DNA of 64,000 nt from Acidobacteriota bacterium (GCA_020853395.1 JADYYY010000007.1:124001-188000); one strand, 5' to 3'. Counted from the first letter of the stretch, positions 56,278-64,000 are shown. Notes: generated by a model from the sequence alone, not told the origin. Numbers and translations are program-made.

Positions 56278-58037
56278 GTGCGGCGACGGCTCCGCTCGCG
56301 CCGATCGAGACGGCGGTGTTCCGCACCTGTCCGGCGACCGGCCGGCGGATCGATCTCTCGGCCGAGCGGCTGGTCAAGGTCCACGCGGTCTCGTCGGTGG
56401 TCTCGCTCCTCGTGGGCGCGGTCGCGGCGGTGCTGCTCGTGCTCACGCGCTGGCAGGCCGTGCACCTGCTGCCGGCCGAGTGGTTCTACCGGATCCTCGG
56501 CGTGCACGGCATGAGCATGCTGATCTTCTTCATCATCTTCTTCGAGATGGCCGTGCTGATCTTCGCGAGCACGGCGCTGCTCAACGCGCGTCAGGTCGCG
56601 ACGAAGACGGCGTGGGCCGCCTTCGCGCTGATGCTCGCCGGCGCGCTCGTCGTCGAGTGGATGATGTGGTCGGGCAACGCCGACGTGCTGTTCACGTCGT
56701 ACGTGCCGCTGCGCGCCGACCCGAAGTTCTACCTCGGCGTGATCCTCTTCGCCGTCGGCGCGCTCGTCACCGTCGGGCTGTTCTTCGCGAACCTCGTCTA
56801 CGCGAAGCGGGAGCAGCGGTACCAGGGCTCGCTCCCGCTCGTCGTCTACGGCGCCGTGACGGCGGCGATCATCGCGGTGATCACGCTCGTGCACGGCGCG
56901 GCGATCTACATCCCGACGTACCTCTGGTCGCTCGGCCTCATGGAGGTCGATCCGCAGATCTACCGGCTCATCTGGTGGGGGCTCGGACACTCGTCGCAGC
57001 AGATCAACGTCGCCGCGATGGTCGCGATCTGGTACATGCTCGGGGCGCTGACGGTCGGCTCCGTCGTGCTCAACGAGAAGATCAGCCGCTCGGCGTTCGT
57101 GCTCTACGTGCTGTTCATCTCGATGGCCTCGGCCCATCACCTGCTCGTCGATCCCGGCATGGGCCCGGCGTGGAAGATCGTCAACACCAGCTACTTCATG
57201 TACATGGCGGTGCTGGCGTCGATGATCCACGGCTTCACGGTCCCAGCCGGCATGGAGCTGGGCATGCGGCTGCGCGGGTTCACACAGGGTATGTTCGACT
57301 GGCTGCGGCGCGCCCCGTGGGGCGACCCGGGCTTCAGCGCGCTGATCTTCTCGGTGGTCGTCTTCGGCTTCGTCGGCGGCATCACCGGCGTGACGATCGG
57401 CACCGAGCAGATCAACATCATCGTGCACAACACGCTGCGCGTGCCGGGCCACTTCCACGCCACGGTCGTGAGCGGCACGGCGATGGCGTTCATGGGCGCG
57501 ACGTACTATCTCATCCCGCTCATCTTCCGGAAGAAGGTCGCGTTCTGGCCGCTCGCGAAGATCCAGCCGTACCTGTTCGCCGGCGGCATGCTGATCTTCA
57601 CGCTGTCGATGACGTTCGCCGGCAGCTTCGGCGTGCCGCGGCGTCACTGGGACATCAGCTTCAGCGGCGCGCCGTTCGACGTGCAGTTCAACCCGATCGT
57701 GGACGTCGTGCTGGCCGTCGTCGCGCTCGGCGGGCTGCTCGCCGCCACCGGCGCCTTCGCCTTCATCGCGATCGCCGTCGCGTCGGTGTTCTTCGGTGAG
57801 CCGCTCGGCACGATCCCCAAGGGCGTCGTCGTCGCCGGCATCCCGCAGGGGCTGACGCAGCCGCCCGTCCATGCCGCGGACGTGGACACGAGGAGCCGCG
57901 CGCTGCACGACGCCTCGCGCGGCCTCATGGGGCCGACGCCCGGCACGATCGCGCTCGTGTTCGTCTTCCTCGCCGCGTTCGTCCTCTACTTCTTCGTCAA
58001 CTGGAAGGTGCTGTCCTTCCTCTGGAGGATCGGATGA
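56274..58037 (+). CDS. Haem-copper oxidoreductase subunit I, probable NO reductase
   Basis: This 587-residue catalytic subunit has at least twelve membrane helices. All six metal-ligand His are visible: His78 (low-spin haem), His239 (helix VI, CuB), His288/His289 (helix VII) and His393/His395 in PGHFHATV. The stretches HHLLVDPGMGPAWKI and GFTVPAGMELG align with B-family (ba3) oxidases. In place of the HPxVY motif there is HSSQQ, so the cross-linked active-site Tyr is Gln243. This loss is characteristic of NO-reducing members (such as the eNOR/sNOR/nNOR groups), not of oxygen reductases. Adjacency to nirK supports an NO-to-N2O role. An oxidase with altered chemistry is not excluded. Confidence 0.85.
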   Translation: MSAATAPLAPIETAVFRTCPATGRRIDLSAERLVKVHAVSSVVSLLVGAVAAVLLVLTRWQAVHLLPAEWFYRILGVHGMSMLIFFIIFFEMAVLIFASTALLNARQVATKTAWAAFALMLAGALVVEWMMWSGNADVLFTSYVPLRADPKFYLGVILFAVGALVTVGLFFANLVYAKREQRYQGSLPLVVYGAVTAAIIAVITLVHGAAIYIPTYLWSLGLMEVDPQIYRLIWWGLGHSSQQINVAAMVAIWYMLGALTVGSVVLNEKISRSAFVLYVLFISMASAHHLLVDPGMGPAWKIVNTSYFMYMAVLASMIHGFTVPAGMELGMRLRGFTQGMFDWLRRAPWGDPGFSALIFSVVVFGFVGGITGVTIGTEQINIIVHNTLRVPGHFHATVVSGTAMAFMGATYYLIPLIFRKKVAFWPLAKIQPYLFAGGMLIFTLSMTFAGSFGVPRRHWDISFSGAPFDVQFNPIVDVVLAVVALGGLLAATGAFAFIAIAVASVFFGEPLGTIPKGVVVAGIPQGLTQPPVHAADVDTRSRALHDASRGLMGPTPGTIALVFVFLAAFVLYFFVNWKVLSFLWRIG

Positions 58038-58915
58038 CCTCCGCGACTCGCGCCTCGTCGGCCCTGGCGGCTCTCCTCGCCATCCTCGGCATCACGGCGG
58101 CCTGGTGGGCGCTGGCGCTGTGGCCCGTCGACGCGTCGGCGCCCGAGTGGTTCCTGCGCACGCGCGAGGTCTGTTTCGGATCGGTCCGCAACGGCCTGCC
58201 GAACGCTGGCGGGTGGATCCTGCTCATCGGGCAGCCGCTCGGCATGCTGCTCGTGCTCGCCGTGGTGTGGACAGCGGACCTCCGCGCCGGGCTCGCACGA
58301 CTGACCAGCCGGCTGCCCGGCCAGCTCGCCGCCGGCGCCCTTGCGGCCGCGATCGTCGCCGGCCTGGGGGGCGTGGTCGTTCGCGTCTCCGGCGCGACGG
58401 CCGACACGTTCTCCGCCGGGAGCGTCCGCGACAACGCCGCCGCCCTCACGCGGATCGACGATGCGCCGCCGGAGATGACGCTCGTCGATCAGCACGGCAC
58501 TACGGTGACGCTTGACCAGTTCCGCGGCCGTCCCGTCCTCGTCACGTTCGCCTACGCGCACTGCGAGACGGTCTGTCCCGTCATCGTCGCCGACGTGACG
58601 ACGGCGGCCGCGCGGCTCGTCGAAGAACGGCCGGCGGTGCTCGTCATCACGCTCGATCCGTGGCGCGACACGCCCGGCCGGCTTCCGGCGATGGCTGCCG
58701 CCTGGCACCTCGCCGGCGACGCACGCGTGCTGTCGGGCGAACCCACCGCGGTGGATCGGGTGCTCAACGCCTGGCGCATCCCGCGCGTGCGCAACGAGCG
58801 CACGGGCGATCTGTCACACCCGTCGCTCGTCTACGTGATCAACTCGAACGGACGCATCAACTACGTGCTCACGGGCGGCGCAGACCACATCGTTGCGGCG
58901 GTCAAACATCTGTAA
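58034..58915 (+). CDS. SCO1/SenC domain protein with multi-helix N-terminus
   Basis: This 293-residue protein has about three hydrophobic segments in the first 120 residues (LAALLAILGITAAWWALALWP, here split as ALAALLAILGITAA; GGWILLIGQPLGMLLVLAVV; LAAGALAAAIVAGLGGVVV). A SCO domain follows with Cys-x3-Cys in AHCETVCPV and the copper His in DLSHPSLVYV. The ATG overlaps the subunit I stop (ATGA). It is probably the dedicated CuA or CuB assembly factor of this enzyme. The long membrane part is unusual for SCO proteins, which normally have a single anchor. Confidence 0.88.
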   Translation: MTSATRASSALAALLAILGITAAWWALALWPVDASAPEWFLRTREVCFGSVRNGLPNAGGWILLIGQPLGMLLVLAVVWTADLRAGLARLTSRLPGQLAAGALAAAIVAGLGGVVVRVSGATADTFSAGSVRDNAAALTRIDDAPPEMTLVDQHGTTVTLDQFRGRPVLVTFAYAHCETVCPVIVADVTTAAARLVEERPAVLVITLDPWRDTPGRLPAMAAAWHLAGDARVLSGEPTAVDRVLNAWRIPRVRNERTGDLSHPSLVYVINSNGRINYVLTGGADHIVAAVKHL

Positions 58916-58992
58916 GGGCAAAGGGCAAAGGGCAGAGGGCAAAGGGCAAAGGGAAAGGGAAAAAGAGGGGAAAGGGAGAAGGGTAAAGGGGG
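58914..58992 (+). repeat. Polypurine 'GGGCAAA' tract
   Basis: This strand is made of repeated gggcaaa, gggcaga, gggaaa and aggggaaa units between the convergent sco and GNAT genes. It is the inverted complement of the tract at 60280-60376 and similar to those near 49.8-50.0 kb. It carries no gene. Confidence 0.85.
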
Positions 58993-58999
58993 CGGAGAG

Positions 59000-59482
59000 T
59001 CAGCGTCTGTGCAGATCGAGTTCCAGGAAGACCGCGCCTTCGATGGGGTTGTAGCGATACGGCGGAATGTCGCGGAACCCGAGCCCGCGGTAGAGCGTCA
59101 GTGCCGCGTTCATGGTGGACAACGTGTCCAGCCTCATCGAGGCGTAGCCAGCGGCGCGGGCGAAGGCGATGGCGCGAACGGCCAGCAGCCTGCCGAGTTG
59201 CTGGCCGCGCGCGGCCGGCCGAACGTAGAGCCGTTTCATCTCGGCGATCTCGCGGCACAACGGTCGAACCGCGACGCAACCCACCGGGATACCGTGCCGG
59301 TTCGCCAGGATCAACGAACCGCCTGGTGGCGCATACGCCCCTGGCAGCGATGCAAGCTCGGTATCGAAGTCCTGGAAGCCGAGATCGATGCCCAGCGACG
59401 CCGCGTATTCGCCGAACAGCCGCCTGATCTGATCGAGCTCCGTCACCTCGCTCGCCTCTCGCAGATCGAACGTCGTCGTCAT
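59000..59482 (-). CDS. GNAT family N-acetyltransferase
   Basis: This 160-residue acetyl-CoA-dependent acetyltransferase has the fold markers MKRLYVRPAARGQQLGRLL (motif A, R/Q-x-x-G-x-G/A-type pyrophosphate loop) and LTLYRGLGFRDIPPYR (motif B and C-terminal strand). The substrate is unknown. Such single-domain GNATs act on amino acids, peptides or small amines. It lies 3 bp after the prmA stop, probably cotranscribed. Confidence 0.9.
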   Translation of the reverse strand: MTTTFDLREASEVTELDQIRRLFGEYAASLGIDLGFQDFDTELASLPGAYAPPGGSLILANRHGIPVGCVAVRPLCREIAEMKRLYVRPAARGQQLGRLLAVRAIAFARAAGYASMRLDTLSTMNAALTLYRGLGFRDIPPYRYNPIEGAVFLELDLHRR

Positions 59483-59485
59483 CTC

Positions 59486-60277
59486 CTACCATCCCGCCTG
59501 CAGCACGAGCGCCGCCCACCCGTGGCGATCCTCGCGCCGCACGGGCCGCATCCCAGCTCGACGGTACACCTGCTCGACCTCGCCGGCGACCGAACTCGCG
59601 ATTCCGGACAACACGAGCGTGCCGTAATGCGCGAGCCGGCGGATCAGTGCCGGTGCCATGTCCATCAGCGGAGCGGCGAGGATGTTCGCGAACGCGAGCG
59701 GCCACGCGCCGGTCAGGCTCTCCGGTCCTCCCTCGACGAGCTGCAGGTGCGCCGCCAGGCCATTCAGCCGCGCGTTGACCGCCGCGGCGCGGATCGCGGT
59801 GTGGTCCACGTCGATCGCGGTGGCGCACAGCACGCCCAGGCGCAGCGCCGCAAGCGCGAGCACGCCCGATCCGGTGCCGACGTCGAGCACACACGCGGGC
59901 GGCGCATCGCCGACTTCGTCGTCGAGGATCTCGAGACAAAGAGCGGTCGTCGGATGAAGCCCTGTCCCGAACGCCTCGCCGTCGATCATTCGCAGGCCGT
60001 CCACGGGCCGCGGCCAGCCGGCCGGCACAATGACGGTGCGGCCGACCTGCACCGGTCGGGGGACGAGAATCCAGACCGACCCGGCATCGCGTCCACGCAC
60101 GGCCGACACCCGCACGCCGGTCGCGCCGATCGCGTCGACGACGGTCTGAACACTCACCTCGTCCGGCAGGATCGCCGCGACGTGCCCGCGGACGAGGTCC
60201 ACGTCGAGCGCCCCCAGATCCACGAGCCGATCGAGTGCGTCGGACGCCGGCGTTTCCAGATCGAGACGGTAGGGCAT
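59486..60277 (-). CDS. prmA: Ribosomal protein L11 methyltransferase
   Basis: PrmA trimethylates ribosomal protein L11 using SAM. The 263-residue protein has the PrmA signature region DGEAFGTGLHPTTALCLEIL, motif I VLDVGTGSGVLALAALRLG, motif II IDVDHTAIRAA and the catalytic-loop ANILAAPLMDM in place of the NILA motif. The N-terminal substrate-recognition domain is present but shorter than usual. It starts at 60277, next to the pyrimidine tract. Confidence 0.91.
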   Translation of the reverse strand: MPYRLDLETPASDALDRLVDLGALDVDLVRGHVAAILPDEVSVQTVVDAIGATGVRVSAVRGRDAGSVWILVPRPVQVGRTVIVPAGWPRPVDGLRMIDGEAFGTGLHPTTALCLEILDDEVGDAPPACVLDVGTGSGVLALAALRLGVLCATAIDVDHTAIRAAAVNARLNGLAAHLQLVEGGPESLTGAWPLAFANILAAPLMDMAPALIRRLAHYGTLVLSGIASSVAGEVEQVYRRAGMRPVRREDRHGWAALVLQAGW

Positions 60278-60279
60278 GG

Positions 60280-60376
60280 TCTTCTCTCTTCTTCCCTTTT
60301 CCCTTTCCCCTTCGCCCCTTCCTTTTCCCTTCGTCCCTTCACCTTTGCCCTCTGCCCTTTGCCCTTTGCCCTGTAT
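60280..60376 (-). repeat. Polypyrimidine 'CCCTTTG' tract
   Basis: Repeated ttttccc, tttgccc and ccttcccc units lie between the divergent prmA and PQQ dehydrogenase genes. It is the inverted complement of the tract at 58914-58992, so the two enclose the GNAT-prmA pair. It ends in ccctgtatga, close to the ccttgtatga that ends the tract before nirK. Confidence 0.8.
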
Positions 60377-60401
60377 GATTTCTCAACTCAAGGAGCTTCC
60401 C

Positions 60402-62786
60402 ATGGCAGGTACTCGCCTTCTCGGACGTCCCTCCCGGCCGTCGTCTCCACGCGTACGACGTGCGCCGTTCGCGCTGATCGCCGCGTTGCTCGTGGTCGCG
60501 ATCGGGACCGGAGCAGGTCTGGCACAGCGTAGCGGCAACACGAACCCGCGTGCCTTGCCCGGCGCCGACAGCTCGAACTTCGTGGACTTCGACCAGATCA
60601 CGAAGACCAACGTGAAGAACCTGCAGGTCGCCTGGTACTACCCGCACGCGGCGGCGATCTTCAGCCCCGTCGCGGTCGACGGCGTGCTCTACGGTCTCGG
60701 CCGCAACAGCTCCGCGCTCGTCGCGCTCGACGCGACGACGGGCAAGGAGATCTGGGTGCACGATGGGCTGCAGGGCATCGTCAGCAAGGGCATCAACTTC
60801 TGGCAGAGCGAGGACGGCAAGGATCGGCGGCTGCTCTTCTCGGTCAACAGCTTCCTGCAGGCGATCGACGCGCGCACGGGCAAGTCGATCCTGAGCTTCG
60901 GCAAGAACGGCATCGTGGACATGCGCGCCGGGCTGCGGCGCGCGGAGGGCACCGGCGCGAGCGCGCAGCAGAACAGCCCGGGCCGGATCTGGCGCAACCT
61001 GCTCATCCTCGGCGGATCGTCCGGCGAGGCGTTCATCACGCCGCCGGGAGACATCCGCGCATACGACGTGGTCACCGGCGAGAGGGTCTGGCAGTTCCAC
61101 ACCGTGCCAGAGCCCGGCGAGTTCGGCTACGAAACGAACCCGAAGGAAGGCTACAAGTACATCGGCGGCGCCAACAACTGGGGCGAGATGTCGGTCGACG
61201 AGGAACGCGGAATCGTCTACATCCCGACCGGCTCGGCCACGTACGATTTCTACGGCGCCGACCGGCACGGCGCGAACCTCTTCGCCAACTGTCTGCTCGC
61301 GCTCGACGCGCGCACCGGCAAGCGGCTCTGGCACTTTCAGACGATCCACCACGACCTCTGGGATCTCGACAACGTCTCGGCACCACAGCTCGTCACGGTG
61401 CGGCAGAACGGCCAGACGATTCCGGCCGTCGCGCACGCCGGCAAGACCGGATTCCTCTACGTCTTCAACCGCGTCACGGGTCAGCCGCTCTGGCCGATCG
61501 AGGAACGGCCGGTGATGAAGACGGACGTCCCGGGCGAGTACTCGTCGCCGACGCAGCCGTTCCCCACCAAACCGCCCGCGTTCGTCCGACAGTCGTTCGG
61601 GGTCGACGATGTGAACCCGTGGCTGCTGTCGAAGGAGCAGTACGAGGACATGCGCGCCCGTGTGGCGAAGGCGAAGAACGGCACCGGCCCGCAGGGTGGC
61701 CTGTTCATTCCGCCGAGCCTCGGCATCGAGTCGATCTCGATGCCGGGCAATCAGGGCGGCGCCAATTGGGGCGTCACGGCCGGCGATCCCCAGAGGGGCA
61801 TGGTCTTCGTCGTCGGCGTCAACCAGGTGGCGTTGCTCAAGCTGGAGGACGTGAAGACGCGACAGGGCGGGAGCGACAACCAGGCGTCCGGCACCGTGCT
61901 CTCGCGCGGCCAGGCCGCCTACGCCCAGCACTGCAGCACGTGCCATGGCGCGAACATGCAGGGCGCGCAGCCTGGTGTGCCGTCGATCGTCGGCGTGACG
62001 TCGCGGATGGACGCCGACGCGATCCGCGCGATCGTGCAGGAAGGGCGAGGGCTGATGCGCCCGCTGCTCGAGATCGGATCGCAGGATCTGAACGCCATCG
62101 TGGCGTACCTCACGGCGACCAACCCGTTCGGACGTGGCGGCGGTGCGAACGCGGCGGCGATGGGTGGTCCGTCGCTGCCGCCGGGGCCGACCGTCGCCAC
62201 GGGCGGCGCTCCGCGGCCCGCGGTGCCGGCGCGCGGCCTTGGGCCTTACTACCCTGGCGCCGGCGGCAACGCCGGCAACATCCCCTGGCCCGACGAGCTG
62301 GAGGACAAGAGCTTCCTCCCGCCGACGCGCTTCATGAGCGGCTACAACGTGATGGCGACCTACACCAAGCCGCCGTACACGACGTTGACGGCGTACGATC
62401 TCAACAGCGGGACCATCAAGTGGCAGATCGCGCCGGGCGATCATCCGCCCACCGTCGCGCGCGGCGGTCCGCGCGGCACGGGCGGCGTCGGCGCGCGCAA
62501 CGGCGTGCTCGTCACCCGATCCGGCATCGTCTTCCACGCCGCCGGCGACTACAAAGTGCGCGCCTACGATGAGGACACCGGCAAGGAACTGTGGTCGGGC
62601 GCCATTCCGGGATCGGCGCGTGGCATCCCCACCATGTACATGGCGAACGGCAAGCAGTACCTCGTGATCGCGGTGCCGGCCGGTCAGGTACAACCCGGCG
62701 CGGCGCCTGGCGCCGACGCCGAGACCGGCGCGCCCGTCGTCACAGAGACGACGCCGCGCGGGTACGTCGCGTTCGCGCTGCCGTAG
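60402..62786 (+). CDS. PQQ-dependent dehydrogenase with inserted cytochrome c domain
   Basis: This 794-residue secreted quinoprotein is of the glucose/alcohol dehydrogenase-like eight-bladed propeller type common in Acidobacteriota. It has a signal peptide (about residues 19-41, ending AGLAQ). The W-docking repeats include ALVALDATTGKEIWVHDG, LLALDARTGKRLWHFQ, YDLNSGTIKWQIAPGDH and YDEDTGKELWSGAIPG. A mono-haem cytochrome c domain (CSTCH at residues 511-515) is inserted within the propeller, so electrons from PQQ can leave directly through haem. The substrate is unknown; PQQ-binding itself is inferred from the family. AAGGAG precedes the ATG at 60402. Confidence 0.9.
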   Translation: MAGTRLLGRPSRPSSPRVRRAPFALIAALLVVAIGTGAGLAQRSGNTNPRALPGADSSNFVDFDQITKTNVKNLQVAWYYPHAAAIFSPVAVDGVLYGLGRNSSALVALDATTGKEIWVHDGLQGIVSKGINFWQSEDGKDRRLLFSVNSFLQAIDARTGKSILSFGKNGIVDMRAGLRRAEGTGASAQQNSPGRIWRNLLILGGSSGEAFITPPGDIRAYDVVTGERVWQFHTVPEPGEFGYETNPKEGYKYIGGANNWGEMSVDEERGIVYIPTGSATYDFYGADRHGANLFANCLLALDARTGKRLWHFQTIHHDLWDLDNVSAPQLVTVRQNGQTIPAVAHAGKTGFLYVFNRVTGQPLWPIEERPVMKTDVPGEYSSPTQPFPTKPPAFVRQSFGVDDVNPWLLSKEQYEDMRARVAKAKNGTGPQGGLFIPPSLGIESISMPGNQGGANWGVTAGDPQRGMVFVVGVNQVALLKLEDVKTRQGGSDNQASGTVLSRGQAAYAQHCSTCHGANMQGAQPGVPSIVGVTSRMDADAIRAIVQEGRGLMRPLLEIGSQDLNAIVAYLTATNPFGRGGGANAAAMGGPSLPPGPTVATGGAPRPAVPARGLGPYYPGAGGNAGNIPWPDELEDKSFLPPTRFMSGYNVMATYTKPPYTTLTAYDLNSGTIKWQIAPGDHPPTVARGGPRGTGGVGARNGVLVTRSGIVFHAAGDYKVRAYDEDTGKELWSGAIPGSARGIPTMYMANGKQYLVIAVPAGQVQPGAAPGADAETGAPVVTETTPRGYVAFALP

Positions 62787-62806
62787 GCGCAATCGACACA
62801 ACCGCG

Positions 62807-62836
62807 GCGCTGCCGGGCCGCTCGGCTCGGCAGCGC
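62807..62836 (+). terminator. Strong hairpin after the PQQ dehydrogenase gene
   Basis: GCGCTGCCG (62807-62815) and CGGCAGCGC (62828-62836) form a perfect 9-bp stem with a 12-nt loop, 20 bp after the stop codon. There is no T-run, so this may be a factor-dependent or intrinsic-weak terminator. Confidence 0.4.
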
Positions 62837-63046
62837 TGCGAGCGCGGCCTCGGCGGGCCGCGATCACCGGCGCGGCACATCTCGCGGAGCCGCGTGGCGT
62901 CCCTGCCATGTGACTCCGCGAGGGGGCACTCGACGAATTCGCGCGTGGGTCGCCCTCAGCGCCCAGCGGAGCGAGCGGGACCAGCCGCATGCTAGACTGA
63001 GACGTTCTGCCGCGCCCCGGACCGTTGCCGGGCGTTTCCCGCCAGA

Positions 63047-63122
63047 GCCGGCGTAGCTCAGTTGGTAGAGCAGCTGATTCGTAATCAGCAGGTCATCGGT
63101 TCAAGTCCGATCGCCGGCTCCA
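63047..63122 (+). tRNA. tRNA-Thr (anticodon CGT)
   Basis: This is a full cloverleaf of 76 nt: acceptor stem GCCGGCG/CGCCGGC, D-arm GCTC/GAGC, anticodon stem GCTGA/TCAGC with loop TTCGTAA (anticodon CGT, reading ACG Thr codons), T-arm ATCGG/CCGAT with TTCAAGT loop, discriminator T and encoded CCA. It stands alone between the PQQ gene and the last, gene-poor stretch. Confidence 0.97.
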
Positions 63123-64000
63123 GAAAACAGTCGGAACGAACAAGATCGATCGCGTGACGCTGCGCGCCCTGGGGGCTTCGGGCAACGCAGGCGTCACAAA
63201 CCCATCCACCCTTCTCCCCGGGATTCTGGTGCCGATCACGCGAGGTTCCCGGACGACGAGTTGACGGTCATCGCCCTGGCGAGCCTCGACGACAACGCCA
63301 TCGACGAGATCGTCGCTGGCGTTGCCAGGTCCCCATTTATCGCGGCAGACGCCGGCCGACGCGATCACACCGTTCTCGATTCGACTGTCTCGATGATTCA
63401 GGCCTCAGGGTGTCGCATGACAGCTCCTCCCGGTCCGAAGTCTCTCGAGGACGACTCGGCGTCCGCAAGGACGGCGAACTCGGAATCGATCATGACGAAG
63501 TTTGGATCGGCAACCGAACGGTGCACATGGCATCGGCGGACGCCACAGCCCTTCCGGTCGATCGGGTCGCCGTCGAACCCGCGCTTCCACGCCGCGGAGT
63601 TCGGAAGAGCGTGTTGAGCTCGCAAGATTGGCATGGCAGTCTCCTCATTCCGCGTGAGCGTTCAGTCCAGACGCCATGTGGCCTGACGCGACCTTACGCT
63701 CAGCGACGGTCGTGATCTCGGCGTGCCGAGGCAGGCAACGACGTCAATTCGAGTGGCGTCCCACGCACGTGCGCGCGCGGCGCGAATCGATGCCGCCGTG
63801 GGCAATGGCGGCGCTGCAATTCCCGGTCGGCCGCTGGTTGTCCAGAATTTGACGCTGCACCGGCCTCCGTGTCTTCTCATCGCGCGAGCACACCCGCACG
63901 GCCGTGGCGCCACGGGTCCGGACGTCTGGAAACACCAGGCGGCCAACTCACGCGGCAGGCAACTTGCAGTAGACACGGCAGGAAGGCCGACATGAGAGCA
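63123..64000. other. Gene-poor stretch after tRNA-Thr
   Basis: Apart from the possible hydrolase remnant I see no intact gene in these 878 bases. Open frames here are short, with mixed codon use and no recognisable motifs, and the base composition is less GC-biased than in neighbouring genes. A Shine-Dalgarno-like AGGAAGG (about 63980) followed by an ATG at 63992 may be the start of a gene continuing beyond the window. Confidence 0.4.
63207..63330 (+). pseudogene. Possible remnant of a serine hydrolase C-terminus
   Basis: In one plus-strand frame the translation reads SGADHARFPDDELTVIALA and then SLDDNAIDEIVAGVA. This resembles the final strand and helix of beta-lactamase-family serine hydrolases ('fPdd.LtVivLsN'). 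There is no upstream catalytic part, since the tRNA gene lies directly before it, so it can only be a fragment. The match is short and could be chance. Confidence 0.3.

Noticed and set aside
56274-58037. Standard ba3-type cytochrome c oxidase subunit I
   Set aside because: B-family alignment is good, but HPxVY is HSSQQ, so the Tyr needed for O2 chemistry is missing. The context is nitrite/NO reduction.
60373-60388. Third copy of the TATGA operator before the PQQ dehydrogenase gene
   Set aside because: Only the left half matches (TATGAT); the right half is absent. The shared bases are better explained as the end of the pyrimidine repeat.
63662-63976. Minus-strand open frame at the window end
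   Set aside because: No motif, unusual composition and no Shine-Dalgarno; overlapping frames on both strands are equally open.

Overview
The window is a GC-rich bacterial chromosome segment with densely packed genes. Many neighbouring genes overlap by ATGA, GTGA or TTGA. I infer a member of the Acidobacteriota, probably class Vicinamibacteria. The inference rests on two proteins of the 'VWFA-related acidobacterial' type, an acidobacterial-style PQQ dehydrogenase with a cytochrome c insert, bacillithiol genes in an organism with Gram-negative-type lipoproteins and an OmpA-like protein, and intergenic 'phrase' repeats. A 16S or marker-gene check would be needed to confirm this. I see no insertion sequence, prophage, CRISPR array or replication origin.

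Layout. 0-11.5 kb holds housekeeping genes: a partial short-chain dehydrogenase, engB with an M3 oligopeptidase, then a long minus-strand operon (B12-binding mutase subunit, response regulator, valS, birA, unknown protein, RlmD/TrmA-type RNA methyltransferase). 11.9-16.4 kb has a secreted VWA protein and two convergent acyl-CoA dehydrogenases. 16.4-21.7 kb carries HIT, HU/IHF, rpsA and cmk, with three small envelope or stress-type genes between rpsA and cmk. 21.7-31 kb has a hydrolase, a chain of overlapping genes (M50 protease, trpS, scpA, scpB, rluB and two small membrane paralogues), uvrC and a CDP-alcohol phosphatidyltransferase. 31-41 kb carries efp, hsp20, an HtrA protease, a 3-methyladenine glycosylase, a HEAT-repeat protein, uvrA, an RRM protein, a DDAH-type hydrolase and an M28 peptidase. 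41-43.2 kb is a bshB1-bshA-crcB operon. 43.3-49.7 kb has a sigma-54-type two-component pair, lipoproteins, a second VWA protein and an OmpA-like lipoprotein that ends in a textbook terminator.

The accessory centre of interest is 50.0-58.9 kb, which reads as a compact nitrite-to-nitrous-oxide module. It contains a lipoprotein copper nitrite reductase with a C-terminal cytochrome c (NirK), a NirV-like protein and a SCO copper chaperone. Divergently placed next to them is a fusion of cytochrome b, two 4Fe-4S sites and an MvhD-like domain. Then come a 56-residue membrane peptide, a CuA subunit II, a B-family-like heme-copper subunit I and a second, multi-helix SCO protein. Subunit I keeps all six metal-binding histidines but has Gln where oxygen reductases have the active-site Tyr. 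This suggests an NO reductase of one of the recently recognised non-classical families rather than an oxidase. Two 16-bp palindromes with CRP/FNR-like geometry lie upstream of nirK and of the cytochrome b fusion. Both sit about 42 bp upstream of the start point predicted from a -10-like hexamer, which suggests common control by a CRP/FNR-family (perhaps NO-sensing) activator.

After this module come a GNAT acetyltransferase and prmA, flanked by inverted polypurine/polypyrimidine tracts. Then follow a PQQ dehydrogenase with a cytochrome c insert, a tRNA-Thr(CGT), and about 0.9 kb with no convincing intact gene.
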